Below, in pieces: positions 16,058-24,479 of a DNA stretch of 64,000 nt (the first letter of the stretch is position 1; the number at the start of each line of letters is the position of its first letter). The position numbers and the translations under genes are program-made. Origin of the DNA: CAXMMR01 sp965198995 (GTDB lineage Bacteria > Pseudomonadota > Alphaproteobacteria > Acetobacterales > Acetobacteraceae). Under the pieces are notes generated by a model that worked only from the letters and a program-made list of their open reading frames with translations, was not told the origin of the DNA and searched no databases. The DNA lies in NCBI GenBank assembly GCA_965198995.1, contig CBDAQG010000002.1, positions 1,488,001 through 1,552,000 on the forward strand, read 5' to 3'.

Positions 16058-18913
16058 CTACCCGAAGGCGCCGACCTCGTGCGTCACCGCGGTGCCGATC
16101 TCGCGCACCAGGGCGAACAGGCGCGCCATCGGCGTCAGCAGCAGTTCGTGCTCGCGCGCATAGGAGGTAGTGACGGCCGGTCCCTGCGGCTCCGCGTAGT
16201 CGCGGCCGAGGGCGGGGTCGGGGGCGGCGGGAAACACCTCGGCGAGCAAGGCGAGGGCGGCGGGGATGTCGAGCTGCAGGATGCGCAGCTCCAGCGCCTC
16301 GCGGGTGATGCCGTGCCGGGGCGAGAATTCCGGGATGGCCTGGGCGATCAGCCAGATGCGGCCGATGACGGCGATGCGGAGCGCGTGCAGCAGCATCTCG
16401 CTGGTGGCCATCACGGGGGCGCCGGGCCAGGCGGTGCGCAGGCGGACATGGTCGGCCTGGATGCGGCGGAACATCGCCTGGGCGGGCGCCCAGAGGTGCA
16501 AGGTCTCGAGCGAGCGGGCGATGGCGGCGAGGGCCTCGGCGCGGCCCGGGCGGCGGGCGTAGCCGGCGCGGTCGAGCCAGGAGCCGGGGTCGAGCAGCGA
16601 GATCACCGCGCGCAGCACGTCGAGGTCGGAGTGGCGCAGCGCGTGGGCGGCGAAGTCGAGCGCGCGGCGGAAGCGCGGCGAGGCGTCGAGCAGCTCGGCG
16701 AACAGCTCGGGCTGGCGGGCGGCGGCGGTGCCGATGCCCTGCAGGGTGTTGGCGCACCAGCCGAGCTGCTGGAGGATGGCGTTGTTGGGGATGGCGCGCA
16801 GCTCGCGCGGGTGGCGGATCAGCGCCGCACCGGCGGTGCCGTCGGCCTGGCGCTTGGCGGGGCGCGAGCCGGTGGGGTCGAGCAGGGCCGGGCCGAAGGC
16901 GCCGAGCAGGGCGGCGTAGCCGGGGTCGTCGACCAGGCCCTGCATGGAGATGCCGATCGAGGCGAAGAAGTCGGCGGCGAAGTCGGGCTCGCGGTAGATC
17001 GGGTCGGTGGAGGCTGGCACGCTGGCGAAGGCGTGCCGGGCGATGCGGGCGACGGTCGCCAGCGCGAGCTCGGGCGAGCCGAACAGCAGGTAGCCGTCGC
17101 CGCCCTGGAAGGCGCTCTCCTCGCGGGTCGGCACCCGGGCGCGGGAGAACGCCTGGCGGGCGACCGAGGGGGACAGGTAGCGCAGCCGGTCGAGCAGGGA
17201 GACCGGATGGGCGCCGCGGCCGATGCTCTCGCCGTGGGTGTCGAACAGGATGACCTCGACGCCGGTGAGCGCGTGGGCGGCCAGCAGGTCGACCACCTTG
17301 AGGCGCAGGCGCTCGATCAGGTAGCTGGCGGCGAGCTGGCCGACATAGCGGCCGCTGTCGGAGTAGCCGAACTGCAGCGCCAGGCGGCCGCAGCGCTGCA
17401 GGTGGTCGCGGTAGTGGCGCGAGCGCAGCGCCTCCTCCAGCACCCGCGACCCCTGTTCCAGCGCCTCGGCGGTCTCGAACAGCGGGCTGATCTCGAGGCG
17501 GTCGTCGATGCCGAGTAGGCGGGCGAGCCAGAGCGCGCAGAGCAGGGTGTAGCCGCTTTCGGTCTCGGCGATGAGGAAGCGGATGGGGGTGACCGCATCG
17601 ATGTGCTTGGCGATCTGGGCGACCGTCATCATCAGCCGGATCGCCGAGGATTGCTCGGCGAGCAGGGCGCCGAAATCGACCGCGACCGGCTGCACGACGT
17701 CGAGCGCCGCGTTGATGGCGCTGAGCAGCACCCGGCGGCGGGAGCGGTCGGTGGGCGGGTTGGCCAGGCCGAGGCGCAGGCGGATGGCGTTGTGCAGCTG
17801 GGTCGCGTTGAGGCGGACGTGGGTGTGGGCGAGCGACAGGCCGTGCGAGGCGAGGCCGGCGCGGGCGACGACCAGCGCGAGGCGGGCCTCCAGCGCCTCG
17901 GCCTGGCCGATCGCATCGGCGAAGTGGGCGAACAGCGCGGCGGGGTCGACCGCGGCGGCGCCGTGCCCGTCGACGAGGGCGCGGGCGAAACGCTGCGTGG
18001 CGTCGGGATCGGCCGGGTCGGCGGGGCAGGCGGCGATCTGCGCGGCGACCGTGGCCACGGCGCGGGCCAGCGCGTCGCGCAAGGGCGCGGCGGCGAGCGG
18101 CTCGACCTGGCCGAGCAGGCGGCCGAGCTGCAGGCGCTTCATCTCCAGGCGCAGGCGCAGGGTGTCGTTCCAGCCGATGTCGGTGCGCCCGTCGGTGTCG
18201 TAGCCGACCCAGGAGGCGAGGATGACGGCGCGCGGCGCGAGCTCGACCCAGCGGTCCGGCCAGGCGAGGCGGCCGGCGTCGAGCAGCGCCCGGTTCAGCC
18301 GGTCGAGCGCGTCGCGGCCATGGGTGATGGCGATGCGGGCGGCGGCGAACTCCTCGGCGAGGGTCGGCCGGGTCGGGCGGTGGGAGACGAAGCAGGTCGC
18401 GCCCGGACGGCCGCTCGCCGCCTCGGCCAGGGCGGTGAACACCTCGGGGGCGAGGGCGAAGGTCGGATGGGCGGTGAACACGGCGGCGAAGCGGGTGCGC
18501 TCCAGCCGGTCGCGGAACTCGGCGAACGGCACCGGGCTATCACTGGGGTCGGGGCGGACGAGGCGGGCGGCGAGCAGGGACAGCGCGGCCTCGTTGTCGG
18601 CGATGTCGGTGCCGCCGACATAGCGCGCGAGCCGCTTCGCCCGGGCGGCGAAGGCGGCGTCGCGCAGGTGGCGGATCAGGGTCTCGATGCCGGCCTCGGT
18701 CAGCTCGCCGTCGTCGAGCCGGCGGTTGATCGCCAGGGCGACGGCGAGCACCGGGTTGCCGAACGGGTCTTCGCGGGCGCCGGCGCGGGCGCGCTCGGTG
18801 AGCTCCAGCAAGTCGGCGGCGAGGTTGGGGCCGGGGGGTCCGGCGTTAAGCGGGCCGGCGTCGGGCGGGCCGGCGTCGGGCGGGGCGGGCTTGGCAGGGG
18901 GTGTGTCGGGCAT
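16058..18913 (-). CDS. ppc: Divergent phosphoenolpyruvate carboxylase family protein
   Basis: 951 residues from the ATG at 18913, a normal PEP carboxylase length; the family adds bicarbonate to PEP to make oxaloacetate. Retained: VFTAHPT with H149, LFETAE with E480, GYSDS with D519, IGRG at 564-567, GSRPAKR at 682-688. Altered relative to E. coli Ppc: GGDRDGNP reads GYDTDGRT (Arg lost), the SDSAKD lysine is Arg (SDSGRY), FHGRGG reads FDTHGE (His and Arg lost), and the C-terminal NTG is absent. It may have changed activity. The N-terminus holds a PPDAG tandem repeat. No upstream operon partner is evident. Confidence 0.8.
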   Translation of the reverse strand: MPDTPPAKPAPPDAGPPDAGPLNAGPPGPNLAADLLELTERARAGAREDPFGNPVLAVALAINRRLDDGELTEAGIETLIRHLRDAAFAARAKRLARYVGGTDIADNEAALSLLAARLVRPDPSDSPVPFAEFRDRLERTRFAAVFTAHPTFALAPEVFTALAEAASGRPGATCFVSHRPTRPTLAEEFAAARIAITHGRDALDRLNRALLDAGRLAWPDRWVELAPRAVILASWVGYDTDGRTDIGWNDTLRLRLEMKRLQLGRLLGQVEPLAAAPLRDALARAVATVAAQIAACPADPADPDATQRFARALVDGHGAAAVDPAALFAHFADAIGQAEALEARLALVVARAGLASHGLSLAHTHVRLNATQLHNAIRLRLGLANPPTDRSRRRVLLSAINAALDVVQPVAVDFGALLAEQSSAIRLMMTVAQIAKHIDAVTPIRFLIAETESGYTLLCALWLARLLGIDDRLEISPLFETAEALEQGSRVLEEALRSRHYRDHLQRCGRLALQFGYSDSGRYVGQLAASYLIERLRLKVVDLLAAHALTGVEVILFDTHGESIGRGAHPVSLLDRLRYLSPSVARQAFSRARVPTREESAFQGGDGYLLFGSPELALATVARIARHAFASVPASTDPIYREPDFAADFFASIGISMQGLVDDPGYAALLGAFGPALLDPTGSRPAKRQADGTAGAALIRHPRELRAIPNNAILQQLGWCANTLQGIGTAAARQPELFAELLDASPRFRRALDFAAHALRHSDLDVLRAVISLLDPGSWLDRAGYARRPGRAEALAAIARSLETLHLWAPAQAMFRRIQADHVRLRTAWPGAPVMATSEMLLHALRIAVIGRIWLIAQAIPEFSPRHGITREALELRILQLDIPAALALLAEVFPAAPDPALGRDYAEPQGPAVTTSYAREHELLLTPMARLFALVREIGTAVTHEVGAFG
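18836..18880. repeat. 15-bp in-frame tandem repeat in the ppc-like gene
   Basis: Two perfect copies of CGGGCCGGCGTCGGG (18851-18880) and a degenerate third, coding for PPDAG-type pentapeptides just after the start codon on the minus strand. Confidence 0.8.
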
Positions 18914-19001
18914 CAAGCCTCGCTGGTGTCGGCGGCAGCAGCGCATGAAGCGGCGGCGGCGTGCAAGCGGCAGGAGGCAAGCGGCGTGCCGGCGCTGGCG
19001 G

Positions 19002-20039
19002 TCAGGCGGCTTGCCGGCCTTGCGGCTGCGCCGAGCGGCGGCGCAGGCGACGCGGCAGCGCCCGCCCGGGCTCCTCGACGGCGCGCCAGAGCAGGGTGCT
19101 GAGCGCGAGCAGGGCGGCGAGCAGGCTGCCGTAGTAGAGCCACTGCCCGCGCTCGCCGAACTGCCTGGGGTCCAGCAGGCGCTGGGCGGAGAGCAGCAGC
19201 GGGTAGTGCGCCAGGTAGACCGAGAACGAGATCCGGCCGAGCCAGACCCAGGGCTCGCGGCGCAGCGCCCGGGCGACGGGGCCGCGGTCAAAGCCGAGCC
19301 CGGCCAGCAGCAGGGCCGAGCAGGGCGGAAACAGCGCCCAGTTCAGCGAGCCGAGGCTCCAGGCGATGCCGCCGGCGCCGGCCAGCTCCAGCGCCGCGGC
19401 GAGCCGGCCGGCGCCCGCCCAGCCGCTCAGCGGCGCGCTCCACCGGTTGATCGCCATGCCGAGCGCGAAGCCGCACAGCCCGCGCTCCATCGCGCCGGCG
19501 CCGTGCGTGCGCCCGAGCAGGCGGAACTGGATCCGCCACTCGGCCCAGAGCAGCGCCAGCGCGATCACCGTCGCGACGACGCGGCCATCGAGCCGGCGCA
19601 GGGCGGCGAGCAGCAGCGGGAAGGCGAGGTAGCAGCCGAGCTCGATGCCGATCGACCAGCTCGGCGGGTTGGCCAGGGCGGCGATGTCGAGAAAGGGAAG
19701 GATCAGCGCCGCCGATGCCGTGAGCGTCGGCCAGTCGATGGCGGCGAGGCTCGGGGCGGCGATGGCGACGACCCAGGCCAGGCAGACGAGGTGGAGCGGG
19801 TAAAGCCGGCAGAGGCGTCGCAGGTAGAAGTCGGGCAGCTCGGCGAGCGTGAGCCGGGGGTGCACCCGGGCCAGGATCAGCCCGCTGAGGATGAAGAACA
19901 GGTCGACGGCGAGGAAGCCGGGGTCGAACACCGCGGCCAGGTGGCGCGAGGCGCCCGGCAGCCAGTGATGGCCGACGACCCAGAGCGAGGCGATGCCGCG
20001 AATGGCCGTGAGCGGCCGGTTCTCCGCCGATCGCCTCAC
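19002..20039 (-). CDS. Acyltransferase 3 family membrane protein
   Basis: 345 residues and about ten hydrophobic helices. The N-terminus has the family signature: LTAIRGIASLWVVGHHWLPG with the catalytic-type histidine in helix 1, then DLFFILSGLILA and FYLRRLCRLYPLHL (the R-x-x-R-x-x-P motif). Such proteins (OafA/YrhL group) O-acetylate or O-acylate surface glycans in the inner membrane. The target is unknown. Its ATG overlaps the pncC stop by four bases, so both are translated from one message. Confidence 0.9.
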   Translation of the reverse strand: MRRSAENRPLTAIRGIASLWVVGHHWLPGASRHLAAVFDPGFLAVDLFFILSGLILARVHPRLTLAELPDFYLRRLCRLYPLHLVCLAWVVAIAAPSLAAIDWPTLTASAALILPFLDIAALANPPSWSIGIELGCYLAFPLLLAALRRLDGRVVATVIALALLWAEWRIQFRLLGRTHGAGAMERGLCGFALGMAINRWSAPLSGWAGAGRLAAALELAGAGGIAWSLGSLNWALFPPCSALLLAGLGFDRGPVARALRREPWVWLGRISFSVYLAHYPLLLSAQRLLDPRQFGERGQWLYYGSLLAALLALSTLLWRAVEEPGRALPRRLRRRSAQPQGRQAA

Positions 20040-20518
20040 GCCAGGGTCAGCAGCCGCAGCGCTGACGCGACGGTGGCGGCCCGCACCGCGGCGCGGTCGC
20101 CGGCGAAGACGTGGCGCTCGACCAGGGTCGGCCGGGCGGTCCTGGCAAGCCCGAACCAGACCAGTCCCACCGGCTTGTCGGCGCTGCCGCCGCCCGGGCC
20201 GGCGACACCGGTCACCGCCACCGCCACCGCCGCCGCGGAGCGCTGCAGCGCCCCCTCGGCCATCGCCCGGGCGACCGCCTCGCTGACCGCGCCCTCGCGC
20301 TCGATCAGCGCCGGGTCGACGCCCAGCATCTGCGTCTTGGCCGCGTTGGAGTAGGTGACGAAGCCGCGGTCGACGACGTCCGACGAGCCGGCGATGTGGG
20401 TGAGGGCGGCGGCGATCAGGCCGCCGGTGCAGCTCTCCGCGGTCGCCGCCATGACGCCGCGGGCGCGCAGGAGCGAGAGGGTGGACTCGGCTGCAGCCAG
20501 GATTGACGGGGTCAGCAT
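20036..20518 (-). CDS. pncC: Nicotinamide-nucleotide amidohydrolase (CinA C-terminal family)
   Basis: 160 residues, the stand-alone CinA C-terminal domain, which deamidates NMN to nicotinate mononucleotide in the pyridine-nucleotide cycle. Family motifs seen: TAESCTGGLIAAALTHIAGSS, GFVTYSNAAKTQMLGV, VAVTGVAGPGGG and KPVGLVWFGLA. The start at 20518 has no Shine-Dalgarno; the bases before it are pyrimidine-rich (CCTTCCCTCCCTT), next to a family B hairpin. It is followed by the acyltransferase with a four-base overlap. Confidence 0.92.
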   Translation of the reverse strand: MLTPSILAAAESTLSLLRARGVMAATAESCTGGLIAAALTHIAGSSDVVDRGFVTYSNAAKTQMLGVDPALIEREGAVSEAVARAMAEGALQRSAAAVAVAVTGVAGPGGGSADKPVGLVWFGLARTARPTLVERHVFAGDRAAVRAATVASALRLLTLA

Positions 20519-20530
20519 AAGGGAGGGAAG

Positions 20531-20566
20531 GCTTCTTTCTTGAAAAAAAGAAGCAAAAAACTTTTG
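20531..20566. repeat. Family B A/T hairpin, single arm
   Basis: One arm only: GCTTCTTTCTTGAAAAAAAGAAGC followed by CAAAAAACTTTT without the first C, between the slt stop and the pncC start. The palindrome has one mismatch. The lack of a second arm suggests decay or a basic one-arm unit. Confidence 0.75.
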
Positions 20567-20581
20567 CTTGGCTGACGCGGA

Positions 20582-22525
20582 CTACTGGCCTTTGGCTTCG
20601 TAGACGGTGCGGGTCTCGAGCACGCGCTGGACGTAGATGCGGGTTTCCTCGAACGGCAGCATCATGATCCAGTCGATCAGCTCGGGCGCATTGCGCGGAT
20701 GGCTGCCGGCCAGCCAGCCGGCGACCCGGTGCGGGCCGGCGTTGTAGGCGGCGGCGGCGAGGGCGGGCTGGTCGAAACGGGCCAGGAGCTGGTCGAGATA
20801 CAGGCTGCCGAGCAACGCGTTGAGCGGCGGGTCTTCGATCAGGGCGCCGTTCGGCAGCGCGAGCCCGGCCTGGCGCGCCAGCGCGGCGGCGGTCGGCTGC
20901 ATGAGCTGCATCAGCCCGCGCGCGCCGGCGGGGCTGAGCGCGCCGGGATCGAAGCTGCTCTCCTGGCGCATGACGGCGAGCACCAGCGCCGGATCACGGC
21001 TGCTCGCCGGCGGCGCGTAGGGGCGCGGCCAGCCGGTGCTTGCCAGCACGACGCCGCGCCGCCCGGCCTGCCGCGCCTGCGCCACCGCCACGTCCGGCAG
21101 GCCAAGCCGCAGCGCCAGGCTGGCGACCAGCGCCTGCTCCACCGGGCTGGTGCCGCCGTCGAGGCGGCGCAGGAAGCCGCGCGCCGCCGGCGTCTCATCC
21201 CAGGCGACCAGCCACTCCGCGGCGCGGCCGAACTCGCCGGAGGCTAGCGCCAGGGCTGCCGCCGGCGTCGCGACCGGGTCGTGCAGCGCCACGATGCGGG
21301 CTCGCAGCGCCGCCTCGTCCTCGCCCAGCGCCCGCGCGGCGTTCTGGCCGGCGAAGGTGGTTGGCCAGGCGGCCGCCGCACGCCAGGCGGTGGCCGCGCC
21401 AGCCGTGTCGCCGGCGGCGGCGGCGGCGCGGCCACGCCAATACTGCGCCTCCGCGATGCCGATGCCGTGCGACAGCGCCGCCAGCCGGTCGAACCAGGGT
21501 CCCGCCTCGGCTGGCCGGGCCAGCCGACGCAGCAGGATCCAGCCGGCGAGCAACGCCTGAGGGGCGCGCGACGGGGCGGCGCGCGGCGGGGCGGCGCTGA
21601 CGACCTGCAGCGCCTCGGCGTTGCGCCCCGCCGCCAGCAGGGCGCGGGCGAGGCGGTCGCGCTCGGCCCAGAACGCGTCGGCATGCTGCTGCTCGGTCGC
21701 CGAAGCGATCATGCGCCAGCCGGCGATGGCGGCGTCGAGCTGGCCACCCCGCCGCTCCCAGGCCAGCCGCTCGAGCTGCAGGTAGGGCGGGAGGTCGGGC
21801 GAGCCGTCCAGCGCCAGACGAAGCGGCGCGTCCGGTGCGTTCTGGCGCAGCGCCGCCCAGGCGCGGGGCGCCGCCGCGTCCGCGCCCAGCCGCGTCGCCT
21901 GGCGCAGCGCCGCCGCGGTGGCACCGTCCTGCCAGACCAGCCTGGCGAAACGGCGGGACGAGGTGAGCGGATCAAGCGCGCCCGACCACCGGCGCAGGAA
22001 GGCCTGCTCGTCGGCGGCATCCTGCACGCCGCTGATCCATAACTGCCGCAGGGCGGCGGCGGCGGCCGCCCCGGCCGCGGCGTCGGCATAGGGCAGCCCG
22101 GGCAGGCACGACTCCGGGCAGATCGTCGCGCTTGCCGTGGCGGCGAGCGCCTCGGCGACCCGGTGGCGCAGGCCGGCCTGGTTCGGCCAGTCCGGATGGC
22201 GGGCGATGAAGGCCTCGACCTCGCCAGCTCCGCCGCCGCGGAGCAGCCGCAGCCAGGTGACGAGCTCGCCCGCCAGCGGGTCGGCAATGCCGGACGCGAC
22301 CGTGGCGGCGCGCTGCCAGTCTTGCGCTCGCAAGGCGCGGGCAATCGGCGACTCGGCAGCTTTGACGGGAGCGGAAGCAAGGGCGAAGCAAAGTAAGGCC
22401 AGGGCTCTGCCCTGGACGGCACCCCATCGCACTTGTGTGATGGGCACCCGCCGCTGTGGCCGGGAGGCCCCAGACCCCGATCGACTGGCGACCATACGGC
22501 GAGCTGTCTTGCTTGGCGAAGCCAT
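20582..22525 (-). CDS. slt: Soluble lytic murein transglycosylase
   Basis: 647 residues from the ATG at 22525. A long alpha-helical superhelix (about 60-480) is followed by the SLT catalytic domain (LVLAVMRQESSFDPGALSPA with the catalytic Glu, then GLMQLMQPTAAALA and AAYNAGPHRV), as in Slt70. It cleaves peptidoglycan in the periplasm giving 1,6-anhydro ends. ATG 22525 follows GAGGA at four bases; GTG 22546 and ATG 22495 are alternatives. All of these starts and part of the signal core (GRALALLCFALASA) lie inside family A copy d, so the export signal seems rebuilt from a repeat. Confidence 0.88.
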   Translation of the reverse strand: MASPSKTARRMVASRSGSGASRPQRRVPITQVRWGAVQGRALALLCFALASAPVKAAESPIARALRAQDWQRAATVASGIADPLAGELVTWLRLLRGGGAGEVEAFIARHPDWPNQAGLRHRVAEALAATASATICPESCLPGLPYADAAAGAAAAAALRQLWISGVQDAADEQAFLRRWSGALDPLTSSRRFARLVWQDGATAAALRQATRLGADAAAPRAWAALRQNAPDAPLRLALDGSPDLPPYLQLERLAWERRGGQLDAAIAGWRMIASATEQQHADAFWAERDRLARALLAAGRNAEALQVVSAAPPRAAPSRAPQALLAGWILLRRLARPAEAGPWFDRLAALSHGIGIAEAQYWRGRAAAAAGDTAGAATAWRAAAAWPTTFAGQNAARALGEDEAALRARIVALHDPVATPAAALALASGEFGRAAEWLVAWDETPAARGFLRRLDGGTSPVEQALVASLALRLGLPDVAVAQARQAGRRGVVLASTGWPRPYAPPASSRDPALVLAVMRQESSFDPGALSPAGARGLMQLMQPTAAALARQAGLALPNGALIEDPPLNALLGSLYLDQLLARFDQPALAAAAYNAGPHRVAGWLAGSHPRNAPELIDWIMMLPFEETRIYVQRVLETRTVYEAKGQ

Positions 22526-22634
22526 CTGATCCTCTACCAACGGCACCGCGCTCGCCCGTTGGACAGGATTAACAGATGGATTTTAAAGGCTCCGCCTTTA
22601 ATCGGGTCCAGGGCAGACAGCCCTGGCCTTCCTT
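22395..22634. repeat. Family A repeat, copy d, overlapping the slt start
   Basis: 240 bp. Left AAGGCCAGGGCTCTGCCCTGG, right CCCTGGCCTTCCTT. Inside are CCCATCGCAC...GTGATGGG (22423-22444), the GCTTGGCGAAGCCAT segment also found in copies a and e, and TTTTAAAGGC...GCCTTTAA. It covers the first 40-50 codons of slt and reaches to 80 bases before dapA, so it also holds any divergent promoter. Confidence 0.85.
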
Positions 22635-22713
22635 CACGTCCTGACAGCCGCCTTGCAGCGCGCGGGCGTGGCGCTTACCTTCGGCAACCCGATCAGGCAG
22701 CTTGTTCCCGCCG

Positions 22714-23616
22714 ATGACCCCATCGTTTGCCGGCTCGTTTACCGCCCTTGTCACCCCGATGCGGTCCGACGGCAGCGTCGACGAGGACGCGTTCGCCCGC
22801 TTTGTCGACTGGCAGATCGGGCAGGGCGCGGAGGGTGTCGTGCCGGTCGGCACCACCGGCGAGAGCCCGACCCTGACGCATGCCGAGCATGCCCGGGTGG
22901 TCGAGATCGCGGTCGAGGTGGCGGCGGGCCGGGTGCCGGTGATCGCCGGCGCCGGCTCGAACAGCACGGCGGAGGCGGTGGCGCTGGCGAGCCACGCGCG
23001 TGCGGTGGGTGCGAACGCCGTGCTGGTGGTGACGCCGTACTACAACAAGCCGACCCAGGAGGGACTTTACCTGCACTATCAGGCAGTTGCCGAGCGCGGC
23101 GGACTGCCGGTGCTGATCTACAACATTCCCTCGCGCAGCGTCGTCGACCTCTCGGTCGAGACCATGGCGCGGCTGGCGGCGCTGCCCAACATCGTCGGCG
23201 TCAAGGACAGCACGCAGAACCTCGCCCGGCCGCTGCAGACGCGGCAGGCCTGCGGCCGCGGCTTTACCCAGATGTCGGGCGAGGACCATACCGCGGTCGC
23301 GTTCCTCGCCGCCGGCGGGCATGGCTGCATTTCGGTGACCGCCAACGTCGCCCCCGCCCTGTGCGTCGCGATGCATCGGGCCTGGCGCGAGGGGCGGGTC
23401 GTGGAGGCGATGGCGATCCAGGATCGCCTGCTGCCGCTGCACGACGCGTTGTTCGTCGAGACCAACCCGGCGCCGGTGAAGTATGCGGCCAGCCTGCTCG
23501 GCCACGGCACCCGGCATTGCAGGCTGCCGATCGCGCCGCTTGGCGAGGCCGCCGCGGCGCGGGTGCGCGACGCGATGGCCACCATCGGCCTGCTCGCCGA
23601 CGAGCTCGCCGCCTGA
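22714..23616 (+). CDS. dapA: 4-hydroxy-tetrahydrodipicolinate synthase
   Basis: 300 residues, normal DapA length. It condenses pyruvate with aspartate semialdehyde in lysine and diaminopimelate synthesis. The Schiff-base lysine is K164 (VGVKDST), the catalytic tyrosine Y136 (IYNIPSR), and the GTTGES and VTPYYNKPT motifs are present. The ATG at 22714 begins at the usual position of the family; a TTG four codons upstream is unlikely. Stop and smpB start share a base (TGATG), implying coupling. Confidence 0.96.
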   Translation: MTPSFAGSFTALVTPMRSDGSVDEDAFARFVDWQIGQGAEGVVPVGTTGESPTLTHAEHARVVEIAVEVAAGRVPVIAGAGSNSTAEAVALASHARAVGANAVLVVTPYYNKPTQEGLYLHYQAVAERGGLPVLIYNIPSRSVVDLSVETMARLAALPNIVGVKDSTQNLARPLQTRQACGRGFTQMSGEDHTAVAFLAAGGHGCISVTANVAPALCVAMHRAWREGRVVEAMAIQDRLLPLHDALFVETNPAPVKYAASLLGHGTRHCRLPIAPLGEAAAARVRDAMATIGLLADELAA

Positions 23617-24101
23617 TGGCGACGGCGAAGAAGAAGTCGGGCCTGATCTCGCACGGCCTGGCGGCGCAGAACCGCAAGGCGCGCTTTGACTACGCGATCA
23701 AGGAGACGGTCGAGGCCGGCCTCGTGCTCAAGGGGCCGGAGGTGAAGTCGCTGCGCCTCGGCCGCGCCACCATCACCGAGGCCTGGGCCGGCGAGCGGGA
23801 CGGCGAGATCTACCTGTTCAACGTCTACATCCCGGAATACCAGGGCGGGGTGCTGTCGCGCTTCGAGCCGCGCGGCGCCCGCAAGCTGCTGCTGCACCGC
23901 AAGCAGGTGCGCGAGCTGCTCGGCGCGGTGGCGCGCGACGGCCGCACCCTGGTGCCGCTCGACATCCACTTCAACGATCGCGGCGTCGCCAAGGTGACGC
24001 TCGGCGTCGGCGAGGGCCGGAAGAAAGAGGACAAGCGGCACGCGATCAAGGATCGCGAATGGGCGCGGGACAAGTCTCGGCTGCTCAGGGCTCGGGGGTA
24101 A
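23616..24101 (+). CDS. smpB: SsrA-binding protein SmpB
   Basis: 161 residues. It carries tmRNA to stalled ribosomes in trans-translation. Family features: IAQNRKARFDY-type start (here LAAQNRKARFDYAIKETVEAG), LKGPEVKSLRLGRATI, YLFNVYIPEY and the basic C-terminal tail (KKEDKRHAIKDREWARDKSR) that enters the mRNA channel. dapA-smpB adjacency is common in alphaproteobacteria. Its TAA stop is formed by the first bases of family A copy e. Confidence 0.97.
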   Translation: MATAKKKSGLISHGLAAQNRKARFDYAIKETVEAGLVLKGPEVKSLRLGRATITEAWAGERDGEIYLFNVYIPEYQGGVLSRFEPRGARKLLLHRKQVRELLGAVARDGRTLVPLDIHFNDRGVAKVTLGVGEGRKKEDKRHAIKDREWARDKSRLLRARG

Positions 24102-24394
24102 GGAAGGCCAGGAGCTCTGCTCCTGGACCTCGTCACGCGCCAGCGTGCATTCGCACGACGGGGGCAGCGCCCCCAGACCCGCATCCGTTTGGAGTCTCTG
24201 CGTGATCTTCCTTGCTTGGCGAAGCCATTCAATCCTGCTCCCCACGCCACGTATCTCGCCACGGGATCATGGATAAGAAATGGATTTTAAAGGCTTCGCC
24301 TTTAATGGGGTCCAGGGGCGGAGTGAGCCCCAAGGTTCCGACTGCGCGACGCGCAGGTGGAAGGCTCACGGAGGGAAAGCCCCTGGCCTTCCTT
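24100..24394. repeat. Family A intergenic repeat, copy e (full length)
   Basis: 295 bp, AAGGAAGGCCAGGAGCTCTG at the left and CCCTGGCCTTCCTT at the right, covering most of the 378-base smpB-ispG gap. Modules shared with copy a include GGGGGCAGCGCCCCC, CTTGGCGAAGCCATT, AAATGGATTTTAAAGGC...GCCTTTAATGG and AGGTTCCGACTGCGC. The remaining 24395-24479 should hold the ispG promoter, but I see no convincing -35/-10 pair. Confidence 0.9.
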
Positions 24395-24479
24395 CGCTAC
24401 AGGGCGGCGCCCCAGCCTTAACACTGGTCCGCGTGCGGCTTCGTCGCTATGTGCAGCCTAGCTTTTTGGAGCGGGACGA

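Noticed and set aside
16055..17518. Plus-strand frame opposite ppc
   Set aside because: Shadow of the PEP carboxylase gene, no start context and no domain.
18914..19291. N-terminal extension of the ppc frame up to 19291
   Set aside because: It reads out of frame through the acyltransferase gene and is arginine/serine-rich; the ATG at 18913 gives the normal family length.
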